Part shown: piece after piece, positions 7,593-13,985 of the stretch
How positions within the stretch are numbered: position 1 is the first letter of the stretch
How the letters are laid out: every line of letters begins with the position of its first letter
Made by a program: the position numbers and the translations under genes
Notes under the pieces: model-generated
What the model saw: the letters and a program-made list of their open reading frames with translations, nothing else
Databases searched by the model: none
What the model was told of the DNA's origin: nothing
Assembly (NCBI GenBank): GCA_002452555.1
Contig: DKER01000050.1
Span: 1-13,985, forward strand
Reading direction: 5' to 3'
Length of the DNA stretch: 13,985 nt
From: Fidelibacterota bacterium UBA6817
Lineage (GTDB): Bacteria; Fidelibacterota; Fidelibacteria; Fidelibacterales; Fidelibacteraceae

Positions 7593-10288
7593 TTGAGAAC
7601 CACAATTTTTCGGGTTATACTCACATTGCCATTTGTAAGTCTGAACAGCCAAACACCGCTGTGAAGATCGTTCAAATCAACGGTTATTCGCCCTTCTCCA
7701 TTCCGCAGGTTTACCGCTTTGCACAAAGATCCCTTAAGATTATAGATTGAGAGTTCTGCCGGTGTCCCGGGTTCCACCGAATAGAATACGATAATCGATG
7801 CATTGGCAGGATTTGGATATGTATCGAGTTGTATGGATAATGGAAGAACGGGAGAATCCGGAAGGGATGAAATATTTTGGGTCCACCTGGGATCACCCAG
7901 GGCTCCTCCGTCATTAGCTGCAGTCAACAGTATATGCCCGGGTGCCAACGTAAAATTTCCGTTATCCGGATCTTCAAATTCCGGATTCACATACAAAATT
8001 CCCGTACTCATGTTGGCTCCCCGGTTTAAAGATGGGCTTCCACTGTTATACATATTTGAATAATCCATATAACCCCAACCGTAAAGGGATATGGAAAAAG
8101 TATCGATTGAACAGTCAGCCAGAATGGAATTATGAACCGATGCCGCATCTGTTTCCCGAAGATCGAGTGTAATGCTGCCATCCGTTCCTTGTTTATAAAA
8201 AGTACAACGGTCCACAACAACCTGAGGACCCAGAGTAAACGGATTGTTATCTCCCCCATAGACCGATATTGCGCTGTTTGTATTTTCTCGGAATGTTGAA
8301 TTTTTTACTGATAATAATGAAAATCTGAAATCACCGCTGTTCTCAGCGGCATCGTTAAGATTCAAAACAGGTGCCGTAAACCCGGTAAATTCACAATTGT
8401 TTACAACAAGACTGTCAGCTTTGACAAACCGATTGATTTTTAAGGCAGACAAAGATTCAGGTTTTATGCCTGAACATAAAAACAAACATCCGTTCGCAAC
8501 CATGCGTATTGATTGTGTTCCGGACGAATACACGCCGGTGCCGATTAGGCTTTTTTTATTCCCGGATTGAGAAAAACCATCCAAAATCAAATTTTTCAAA
8601 TTTAGCTTAGCCCGGTTTTTCAGTCTGAAAATCAGAGTGTCGCTGTCACAACGGATAACCGGACGTTCATCACCTTCAAAAGCTGACAAAAAAGTGACGT
8701 CCATATCGATATCAACGGCATGGGTAAGCCGGTATATCCCGCCGGGAGAAATGAGTTTGAGAGTATCGCCGGGAGCAATGCGGACCAAAGCATCTGTCAG
8801 CGTATTCTCTCCTTCTTCTACTTCAGTAATATATTCAATTTCCACTGGCCAGTCTGGTCCCACATCATCCCGTGTAACCGGTTTGTACAGCGGAACTTCT
8901 TCTGAAAATTCATCAGCCCCAACATCAAAGGGAATACTGCGTGAATGTCCATCCATATCATCTTCCGGAATAAAATGACCCGAAACCGCAGCTCCGATCA
9001 GCGGGCTTTCGGCAGACGGCCGGAACAACCCATCCGGTGAGAGTTCAAGTAACGGATCCGCCCATGTTATACCACCCGGGTCATTGATGCCCAGTGTTTT
9101 TCCATAAAAAATATTCCCGTCCCAAACAAAACGTTCCGGTGTTCCTTCACTGTCGCCGATACGAAGAACCGTATTGGAAGCACCTGCATCTATCGCATTG
9201 TTTATTATAACACAACTGTCGGGAGGCAAGGTTTGATCATCGGATGAACCATATCCCATTGTTATGGGATATTTGGCATTAACGATAGTATTGTTGGCTA
9301 TGATTGCTCTTTTTACCTGAAAATACCGGTTCAAGGGGGAATTTTCCACACCTTTCACGATACAAATGGCAGATCGGTAATCCGAACCGTATATATCCTG
9401 CAGGTAATTATTTACCACTATGTGATCTTCACCAATAATCCTGATTCCTCCGGCATCATTCAGGAAATTTCCAAAAAAGAAATTTCCCTCAACCCTGCAG
9501 CGATTTCCATGACGCAATGTCAGACTGCCTTTGGATTCCAAAAATGTATTATGTCTGAAAATATTCTCGCAGGATTTATTGGAAATAATTTCAATTTCAC
9601 CATCACATTTGTAAAAAAGATTCCATTCTACCAGAGTATGTGAATTTGTCAGGGAGTAGTCAGATGTTCCGATGCGGATTGTTTCACCGCCGTTAAAACC
9701 CAGGTCCGGACGCGGACCGAAATAATTATGGTCAATTTTATGATAATTCGGTTTATCCTGATCCGTGGGAATCCAGACCACAACCGTGGTTCCGCTATGG
9801 ATCTTTCCCTCAAAGTGACAATGATCAACCCGATTGTTCTTCCCATAGATACTAACCCATTTATAATCAATGTCCTTACTTGAGGGATTATAGTTGAGGA
9901 TTGCACATTGAGTAAGACGAGAATTATTGGCCCTGATACCGCTTCTGCGAAATTCAATGACGGATTTTCCGCTTCTGGAATAACCGTTTACAAAAAAAAG
10001 CCCCTGAATTTCAATATATTCTCCACTAAAATCCAGAGTTGAGAGTCCGTTTAGAATAACTTTTCCCGGTTTTTCTGCCATTACAACAACCGGTTCGGAT
10101 TCTGTTCCGTTTCCTGAAAAACTGAACGTTACATCGGAATAATACCCTGATTTTATAAGGACAGTATCCCCGGCAAAGAGGGTTTTTACATTTTCCAGTT
10201 CATTTTCGGTACTCACAGTAATAACAGCTGAGAGAAGCAGAACAGGCATCAGGAGAAGAAAAATTATTTTTAACGGATATGGTTTCAT
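7589..10288 (-). CDS. PL6-family lyase (alginate lyase/chondroitinase-B family) with second beta-helix module and T9SS tail
   Basis: 899 residues. Signal peptide 1-21. The PL6 right-handed beta-helix covers about 24-460. The catalytic base K238 (SNKS) and acid R259 (LRHG) are 21 apart, as in chondroitinase B (K250/R271) and AlyGC (K220/R241), both recalled. E231 and E233 occupy the Ca2+-ligand positions 7 and 5 before the Lys, and N199 (FNGGE) fits the third ligand. The family cleaves alginate or dermatan sulfate by Ca2+-assisted beta-elimination. Residues 490-802 are a second beta-helix module without those motifs; it resembles modules in the upstream large protein and ends in NPEFEDPDNGNFTLAPG and DGGALGDPRW. 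Residues 818-899 are a type IX sorting domain (TYPNPANASI, LHSGVWLFRL, TRKIVVLK), so the enzyme should be surface-attached or released. Usual PL6 enzymes are roughly 450-750 residues, so this one is long. It has no Shine-Dalgarno and lies just behind a terminator. Confidence 0.93.
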   Translation of the reverse strand: MKPYPLKIIFLLLMPVLLLSAVITVSTENELENVKTLFAGDTVLIKSGYYSDVTFSFSGNGTESEPVVVMAEKPGKVILNGLSTLDFSGEYIEIQGLFFVNGYSRSGKSVIEFRRSGIRANNSRLTQCAILNYNPSSKDIDYKWVSIYGKNNRVDHCHFEGKIHSGTTVVVWIPTDQDKPNYHKIDHNYFGPRPDLGFNGGETIRIGTSDYSLTNSHTLVEWNLFYKCDGEIEIISNKSCENIFRHNTFLESKGSLTLRHGNRCRVEGNFFFGNFLNDAGGIRIIGEDHIVVNNYLQDIYGSDYRSAICIVKGVENSPLNRYFQVKRAIIANNTIVNAKYPITMGYGSSDDQTLPPDSCVIINNAIDAGASNTVLRIGDSEGTPERFVWDGNIFYGKTLGINDPGGITWADPLLELSPDGLFRPSAESPLIGAAVSGHFIPEDDMDGHSRSIPFDVGADEFSEEVPLYKPVTRDDVGPDWPVEIEYITEVEEGENTLTDALVRIAPGDTLKLISPGGIYRLTHAVDIDMDVTFLSAFEGDERPVIRCDSDTLIFRLKNRAKLNLKNLILDGFSQSGNKKSLIGTGVYSSGTQSIRMVANGCLFLCSGIKPESLSALKINRFVKADSLVVNNCEFTGFTAPVLNLNDAAENSGDFRFSLLSVKNSTFRENTNSAISVYGGDNNPFTLGPQVVVDRCTFYKQGTDGSITLDLRETDAASVHNSILADCSIDTFSISLYGWGYMDYSNMYNSGSPSLNRGANMSTGILYVNPEFEDPDNGNFTLAPGHILLTAANDGGALGDPRWTQNISSLPDSPVLPLSIQLDTYPNPANASIIVFYSVEPGTPAELSIYNLKGSLCKAVNLRNGEGRITVDLNDLHSGVWLFRLTNGNVSITRKIVVLK
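7883..8821 (-). other. Accessory beta-helix module within the PL6 protein
   Basis: This segment codes residues 490-802. It begins with LTDALVRIAPGDTLKLISPG, then DERPVIRCDSD, RAKLNLKNLILDG, VKNSTFRENT and VVDRCTFYKQ. The same order of motifs (PGD.I.L, KPV, R.EL.NL, VSNSTF, LVDRCTIY) occurs in both beta-helix modules of the large protein encoded upstream. It looks like the DUF4957/DUF5123 type found beside PL6 domains. None of the PL6 catalytic motifs (NGGE, NKS, RHG) is present, so a binding or structural role is inferred. Confidence 0.7.
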
Positions 10289-10299
10289 ATTTTAAATTT

Positions 10300-10332
10300 A
10301 AAAAAAAAGGGTCGGGATTAACCGACCCCTTT
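10300..10332 (-). terminator. Intrinsic (Rho-independent) terminator after the large beta-helix gene
   Basis: On the minus strand a 7-bp GC-rich stem (GGGTCGG, 10328-10322, with CCGACCC, 10315-10309) encloses a 6-nt loop and runs straight into nine T residues (10308-10300). It lies 12 nt after the TAA of the upstream gene and ends only 11 nt before the PL6 start codon. Confidence 0.9.
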
Positions 10333-10344
10333 ATGTTTTGAGGT

Positions 10345-10608
10345 TTATTTAATCAACATCAACTTTTTAACGGCTGTATAGTTACCGGCAACAATACGAT
10401 AGAAATAAACACCACTGGCCAGATGTGAGCCATTCAGAGTCACATTATGATAGCCAGCAGGCATATCTCTGCTGACCAGAGTCATTACTTCATGCCCGCG
10501 TAAATTGTATAGGATTATCTTAGTATGACTTGCTTCAGGAAGTCCAAACCGGATTGTTGTCGTCGGATTAAACGGGTTCGGATAATTCTGATTCAATTCA
10601 TACTGAAG
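10345..10608 (-). other. Type IX secretion C-terminal sorting domain of the large protein
   Basis: The last 87 residues carry the canonical order LNQNYPNPFNPTTTIRFGLP, then ILYNLRGHEV, AGYHNVTLNGSHLASGVYFY and the basic, hydrophobic end KKLMLIK. This is the Por_Secre_tail (TIGR04183-type) domain, which directs passage through the outer membrane by the PorV/PorU machinery. No T9SS component gene is in the window. Confidence 0.93.
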
Positions 10609-13600
10609 AGGTATCAGTTCAGCCAATGCATTTGTAGGTACTTCGTCATTATACCAGAATGTCAATTCGGCATCCGCCTCGGCTGTATACGTTCGGGCCG
10701 GTCCGCCGTACGGAAATTCTGCAGTAGCATCGTTCCAGCTGCCGTTTATTCTGAATTTCCATTCCATATTCGGAAAATTCTCATCGATCTTTACCCAAGC
10801 TGTATATATGGAATCTCCCTCGACATCTTCCATCCAGACAGGGTTTTCTCCCCAGCCGTTAAAATTCCCGGCGACATCCACGCTGTCCGTACCGATACTG
10901 AATTTGCCCTGATCAGCCCAGAATTTCATATTCACATTCAATGTAATTTCATAATAGGCTTTAACAAATTCAACTGCGACGAATTTATCCGCATCCATCG
11001 TCAGTGATTCTACGGCATTTGTGCTTACAAGATCACCGCTCCAACTTCCGAACTTATACAAAGTATCCGCAACTGCCGTAAGAGTAACGGACGTTCCGGG
11101 TACATAGAATTTTGCCATTGGTTCGGGAGAAAGTTCCACTTTCCCATGATCGCCCACACTCAGATTCAATGTTGAATATGTGGCAACATTAGCACTGGTT
11201 GCCCAGCGAAGATCACCGATTGCTGCGGTTCCATCATTCGCAAGATGATATGCCAGAGAAGCATCATCCAGGGTCAGATCTTCAGCATCAGAGCGAACGA
11301 ACATCGGATCGTAGAAGTAAACATCCGGTCCGGCAACAGCTCCGTCCCTCAGATCCAGTTTTTCAGGTGTGTTGTATAGGAGCGTATTAGCGATGAACGA
11401 ATTCTCGCCGGCAATTCGTATGGCATACGGCACGAAATCAGCACCAGTAAACGGAACGTGTGCTAAAATGGAATTTGTGATTTTTACATTGGTGGTGCTT
11501 TCAATACGGAATGATGCAAATTTTGCCCCTTCCGTACCATAACCAAAACCACAGCTGTCAATTGTTACATGGTCAATAACAATTTCAGGATCCATATTGT
11601 TCAGACGAATGATTTCTCTGTTGACATGACGGAATGTTGAATTGGATAATTCCACATACCCTGCTGTCCCCACGGCATTCAGGAAAATACCTTCTTTACC
11701 GATATGGTGGACATAGGTATTCTTAAGGATCATAGTATCAAGATGAACCATGGCATAATTTTTCCAAAAGGCTTCCACAGTCCCAAACATTTCACAATCT
11801 TCGGCAATCAGGGAAACGACTATTTCCTTCCCATCATCTGCTCTGAACGTATATTTTGTCATCTTGTCAGCCGTATAATAACCGTCAATCACAAGATTTT
11901 TCAGACGAAGATGTCCATTTTCACGAAGTCTGAACAGACCTTCAGAACCGCCTTCACCCCAGGCTTTGATCACAGGTTTATCAGCCAGTGATTCGTCACC
12001 GACAATAGTAACCGGAAAATCAATCTGCAGGTAAGGAAGTTTCCCGTCAATCCTGTCAACTTCTGAGGGCATATAAGGACCGACTTCCGTGAGGACGATC
12101 ATTTCAACGTTGGAATTATTTTTTGCAAATGCCAACGCATCTCTCAGATCCCACGTACCGTCAACCAACAGTTTTCCATCGGGCACGGCCAGTTCATTAA
12201 ATGTTGCCGTCAGGTTTTTATCTGAATCAAGCGTAAGGTCCAGAGAAGCTTCTGTTGATGTGACATCTCCGCTCCAGCTGCTGAATTCCCATCCAATATC
12301 TTCAACAGCAGTCAGTGAAACCAGCTGTCCAAGATCATACGTATCAAAACCGGAGACAGGTTTGGGTGATACAATTACTTGACCGGATCCAACCACGTTC
12401 ACATTGAGAGTTACCTGTTGAATTGTGCTGTTGAATACGGCTGTGAAATGTGCATCGGCATACACGGGATAAGTCAAAGGATTATCGGTGCTCACTACAA
12501 TATCATTAGCATCTGTCCAATGGACAAAATCCCAGGTATTGGTATCGGGAACGGCCGTCAAAACCAGCGTATCCCCTTCCCAGTAACCGTCCACATCGAA
12601 ATTAGTGATCAGTTCTTCTTCCACATGGCCTAAACCAACGGCATCATAAGTAACAGTATATTGCTGAATTGAAGGAACAAAAAAGGCAGTAACCTCCATA
12701 CTTTCATTCAATGTGAGCACGGCGACAGGATTATTGGGAGGAAAAACCATAACATTCGGTGACCAGTGGTCAAATTTATACATTTCATCAGGAACTGCAG
12801 TTAATGTTACCTGTATTCCTTCTGCATAAAGGCCTCCCGGAGGATTCAGTACAACCGATCCTTTACCTACGACATAAGCCTTTAACGTAACCATGCCTTC
12901 GAGGGAAACCCATCGGCTGTCTCCAACCGAGCTTCCGTCATCGGCAAATGTCAGCAGCGGTGAACCGACGGGCAGTGAAAAATCGCCATTTGCCGGATCA
13001 GCAAATCCCGGATCCAGATGAACCGTATCGGAAACGGTTGCTGCACCTACGCCGGTATTCAGAACATTCCACACAACATTGTTATGAAAAAGACTTGCAT
13101 CAGACGCAAAATCAGCAAATTTTTCTGCCAAGTCCGTATTATCATTGGTGGAAAAAATACTGTTTTTTACAACGACATCCGTCATATCCCGAAAATAAAC
13201 CATGGGTTTATTCTGGACAGAACCAACATTATAAATGGTACAACGATCCACGAGGACTTTCGTTGTCGGATTCGTCTGACCTTTTACGGCTTCCCGTTCA
13301 ATATTGTAGAAAGTCGAGTTAGAAACTTCAGCATAACCAATCACGGATGCAGGATCACTTGATGTACCGGAATAAAGGACGATCCCTTCTGATTTCCCAT
13401 TATAGAAAATCGAATTGGTTACAACCATAGAATCCATTCCGGCATTTCCGTATGGTTTTATAAATTTGTCGTTAAAATCATGAGCGACAATATCATTCAC
13501 AAACAATTTTGCTTTCAATAGCGGATCGCCGTTTTCTATAGTGACTACATATTTGGCAGGTGCTGTTGCTCCGGAACCTGTTCCGTCACCGGCAAATTCC

Positions 13601-13985
13601 AGATTACTCAGTTCAAGGCGCGCATTTTCCATGAGTTTGAAAAATTTAGCACTGGTGCTGGTTCCGATATATTTTAAAACAGGTTTTGAAGGAAGTCCTT
13701 CCCGTCCGCGAACAGTGATGTTTTTACTGACTGTCAGTTGGACATCTGTCAAATACTCACCGGCATCAACCAACTCAATAATATCGCCGGGAGTAGCCAA
13801 AGCATAGGCATCAGATATCCCGTTTGTTCCGGCAGAAACTTCATGAACAACCGGTTCCGGAACAACAACTTCAGGCACCCAGCGGGAATCACCCACGGCA
13901 CCGCCGTCATCGGCAAACGTCAGCAGCGGTGAGCCTTCAGGCAACGTAAAATCACCATTGGCCGGATCAGCAAATCCCGGATCCA
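10345..13985 (-). CDS. Large T9SS-exported beta-helix / InlB-B-repeat surface protein, 5' end beyond window
   Basis: The frame is open to the right edge; the TTG at 13944 is only an internal codon. Residue numbers count from there (1199). Order: end of an earlier module copy (1-23), beta-helix module A (about 31-345), three InlB-B-like repeats (350-424, 428-505, 510-583), beta-helix module B (587-915), a fourth InlB-B-like repeat (925-993), an E-set/CBM48-like beta-sandwich (1000-1100, with VDVAGNFNGWGENPVW and EWKFRINGSWND), and a type IX sorting domain (1115-1199, with NQNYPNPFNPTTTIRF, LASGVYFYRI and KKLMLIK). The beta-helix modules look like DUF4957/DUF5123 and share motifs with the C-terminal half of the PL6 enzyme. 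I see no lyase catalytic triad or other known active site in the visible part. The likely role is as a surface glycan-binding or adhesive scaffold; an enzyme domain could lie in the missing N-terminal part. It ends at its own terminator, so it may be expressed separately from the operon. Confidence 0.88.
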   Translation of the reverse strand, partial: DPGFADPANGDFTLPEGSPLLTFADDGGAVGDSRWVPEVVVPEPVVHEVSAGTNGISDAYALATPGDIIELVDAGEYLTDVQLTVSKNITVRGREGLPSKPVLKYIGTSTSAKFFKLMENARLELSNLEFAGDGTGSGATAPAKYVVTIENGDPLLKAKLFVNDIVAHDFNDKFIKPYGNAGMDSMVVTNSIFYNGKSEGIVLYSGTSSDPASVIGYAEVSNSTFYNIEREAVKGQTNPTTKVLVDRCTIYNVGSVQNKPMVYFRDMTDVVVKNSIFSTNDNTDLAEKFADFASDASLFHNNVVWNVLNTGVGAATVSDTVHLDPGFADPANGDFSLPVGSPLLTFADDGSSVGDSRWVSLEGMVTLKAYVVGKGSVVLNPPGGLYAEGIQVTLTAVPDEMYKFDHWSPNVMVFPPNNPVAVLTLNESMEVTAFFVPSIQQYTVTYDAVGLGHVEEELITNFDVDGYWEGDTLVLTAVPDTNTWDFVHWTDANDIVVSTDNPLTYPVYADAHFTAVFNSTIQQVTLNVNVVGSGQVIVSPKPVSGFDTYDLGQLVSLTAVEDIGWEFSSWSGDVTSTEASLDLTLDSDKNLTATFNELAVPDGKLLVDGTWDLRDALAFAKNNSNVEMIVLTEVGPYMPSEVDRIDGKLPYLQIDFPVTIVGDESLADKPVIKAWGEGGSEGLFRLRENGHLRLKNLVIDGYYTADKMTKYTFRADDGKEIVVSLIAEDCEMFGTVEAFWKNYAMVHLDTMILKNTYVHHIGKEGIFLNAVGTAGYVELSNSTFRHVNREIIRLNNMDPEIVIDHVTIDSCGFGYGTEGAKFASFRIESTTNVKITNSILAHVPFTGADFVPYAIRIAGENSFIANTLLYNTPEKLDLRDGAVAGPDVYFYDPMFVRSDAEDLTLDDASLAYHLANDGTAAIGDLRWATSANVATYSTLNLSVGDHGKVELSPEPMAKFYVPGTSVTLTAVADTLYKFGSWSGDLVSTNAVESLTMDADKFVAVEFVKAYYEITLNVNMKFWADQGKFSIGTDSVDVAGNFNGWGENPVWMEDVEGDSIYTAWVKIDENFPNMEWKFRINGSWNDATAEFPYGGPARTYTAEADAELTFWYNDEVPTNALAELIPLQYELNQNYPNPFNPTTTIRFGLPEASHTKIILYNLRGHEVMTLVSRDMPAGYHNVTLNGSHLASGVYFYRIVAGNYTAVKKLMLIK
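10645..10947 (-). other. CBM48/E-set-like beta-sandwich domain in the large protein
   Basis: About 100 residues between the fourth InlB-B-like repeat and the sorting domain. The FSIGTDSVDVAGNFNGWG start, the central SIYTAWVKIDE strand and the EWKFRINGSWNDATAEFPYG stretch follow the plan of glycogen-binding/starch-binding E-set domains (V.GNFN.W, W.F.V.G.W). Such domains bind alpha-glucans in known cases, but here the ligand is unknown. Confidence 0.6.
10966..11172 (-). repeat. Fourth InlB-B-like (PF18998-type) repeat
   Basis: Codes residues 925-993, separated from the other three copies by beta-helix module B. It has the same core, GKVELSPEP, then VTLTAVADTLYKFGSWSGD and MDADKFVAVEF, that marks divergent InlB B-repeats (typically GxVxxxP, LTAxPxxGYxFxxWSG, MxxxxxVTAxF). 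Confidence 0.75.
12196..12897 (-). repeat. Array of three InlB-B-like (PF18998-type) repeats
   Basis: Residues 350-583 hold three consecutive units of about 75-80 residues. Each has a GSVVLNPP/GQVIVSPKP-type strand, an LTAVPD or LTAVED core, a W-rich turn (FDHWSPN, FVHWTDA, FSSWSGD) and an end such as MEVTAFF, AHFTAVF or KNLTATF. These small beta domains usually act as stalks or adhesion modules on secreted proteins. DNA identity between units is low by eye, so they are old duplications. Confidence 0.8.
12942..13016 (-). repeat. Copy 2 of a near-identical 75-bp segment with 969-bp period
   Basis: This segment codes for the end of beta-helix module A (FADPANGDFSLP, then GSPLLTFADDGSSVGDS). 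It aligns without gaps to 13911-13985, exactly 969 bp (323 codons) to the right. By my count 63 of 75 bases match, with the last 25 identical. Confidence 0.85.
13911..13985 (-). repeat. Copy 1 of the 969-bp-period repeat, cut by the right edge
   Basis: Codes the end of another beta-helix module (FADPANGDFTLPEGSPL, then TFADDGGAVGDSRW). Matching continues to the last base of the window, so the preceding sequence is very probably another full module of about 323 residues. Confidence 0.85.

Noticed and set aside
7593..7652. Upstream start at 7652 for the first PF05426 lyase
   Set aside because: It adds 20 residues that overlap the PL6 sorting domain and push the signal peptide inward. The ATG at 7592 forms an ATGA overlap and gives a normal signal peptide.
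10318..10355. Promoter TTGATT-15-CATAAA before the PL6 gene
   Set aside because: The spacing is short and the -10 is a poor match; the start would fall inside the terminator hairpin. It is not strong enough to list.
13942..13944. TTG at 13944 as the start of the large protein
   Set aside because: The frame stays open to the window edge, and the preceding codons continue the module repeat (DPGFADPANGDFT), so this is an internal codon.
10345..13985. Large beta-helix protein as another active PL6 lyase
   Set aside because: Neither visible beta-helix module has the NGGE, NKS or RHG motifs or the paired Ca2+-binding Glu residues seen in the neighbouring PL6 enzyme.
12196..13985. CRISPR array, insertion sequence or phage element explaining the repeats
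   Set aside because: The repeats are in-frame protein modules of 75-323 codons; there are no short direct repeats with spacers, terminal inverted repeats, transposase or integrase.

Overview
The window reads as one leftward (minus-strand) polysaccharide-degradation locus from a Gram-negative bacterium. Two proteins end in a type IX secretion (Por-type) C-terminal sorting domain. One has the YPNPFNP form common in non-Bacteroidota members of the FCB superphylum (Ignavibacteria, Calditrichota, Marinimicrobia, KSB1-like lineages). Most starts have clear Shine-Dalgarno sequences (AAGGAG, AGGAAGGG), which argues against typical Bacteroidota, where they are rare. The phylum is an inference; there is no rRNA or housekeeping marker here.

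Layout in transcription order, right to left. (1) 13985-10345: the C-terminal 1.2 kresidues of a very large secreted multidomain protein, open at the right edge. It has two beta-helix modules, four InlB-B-like repeats, a glycan-binding-like beta-sandwich and a T9SS tail, and it ends at a strong intrinsic terminator. (2) 10288-7589: PL6-family lyase with all expected catalytic and Ca2+ residues, a second non-catalytic beta-helix module and a T9SS tail. (3) 7592-6378 and (4) 6368-5175: two paralogous PF05426/PL38-like lyases, one with a Sec signal and one a lipoprotein. (5) 5126-1566: a 1186-residue fusion of a GH88 unsaturated uronyl hydrolase with a complete GH2 glycosidase. (6) 1553-723: kduI. 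(7) 712 to left edge: kduD, lacking only its last residues. Genes 2-7 are packed with gaps of -4, 9, 48, 12 and 10 nt and look like one operon. There is no gene-free stretch over 300 bases; the largest gap is 56 nt (10289-10344).

How the genes work together: the T9SS-exported PL6 and the large beta-helix protein would act at the cell surface. The PL38-like lyases would shorten oligouronides in the periplasm or at the membrane. The GH88-GH2 fusion would take unsaturated and then saturated sugars off the non-reducing end. KduI and KduD would convert the released 4-deoxy-5-keto-uronate to 2-keto-3-deoxygluconate (KDG) in the cytoplasm. GH88 with KduI/KduD points to a glucuronate- or iduronate-containing substrate (glucuronan-like or glycosaminoglycan-like) at least as strongly as to alginate. 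No sulfatase, SusC/SusD pair, transporter or regulator lies in the window.
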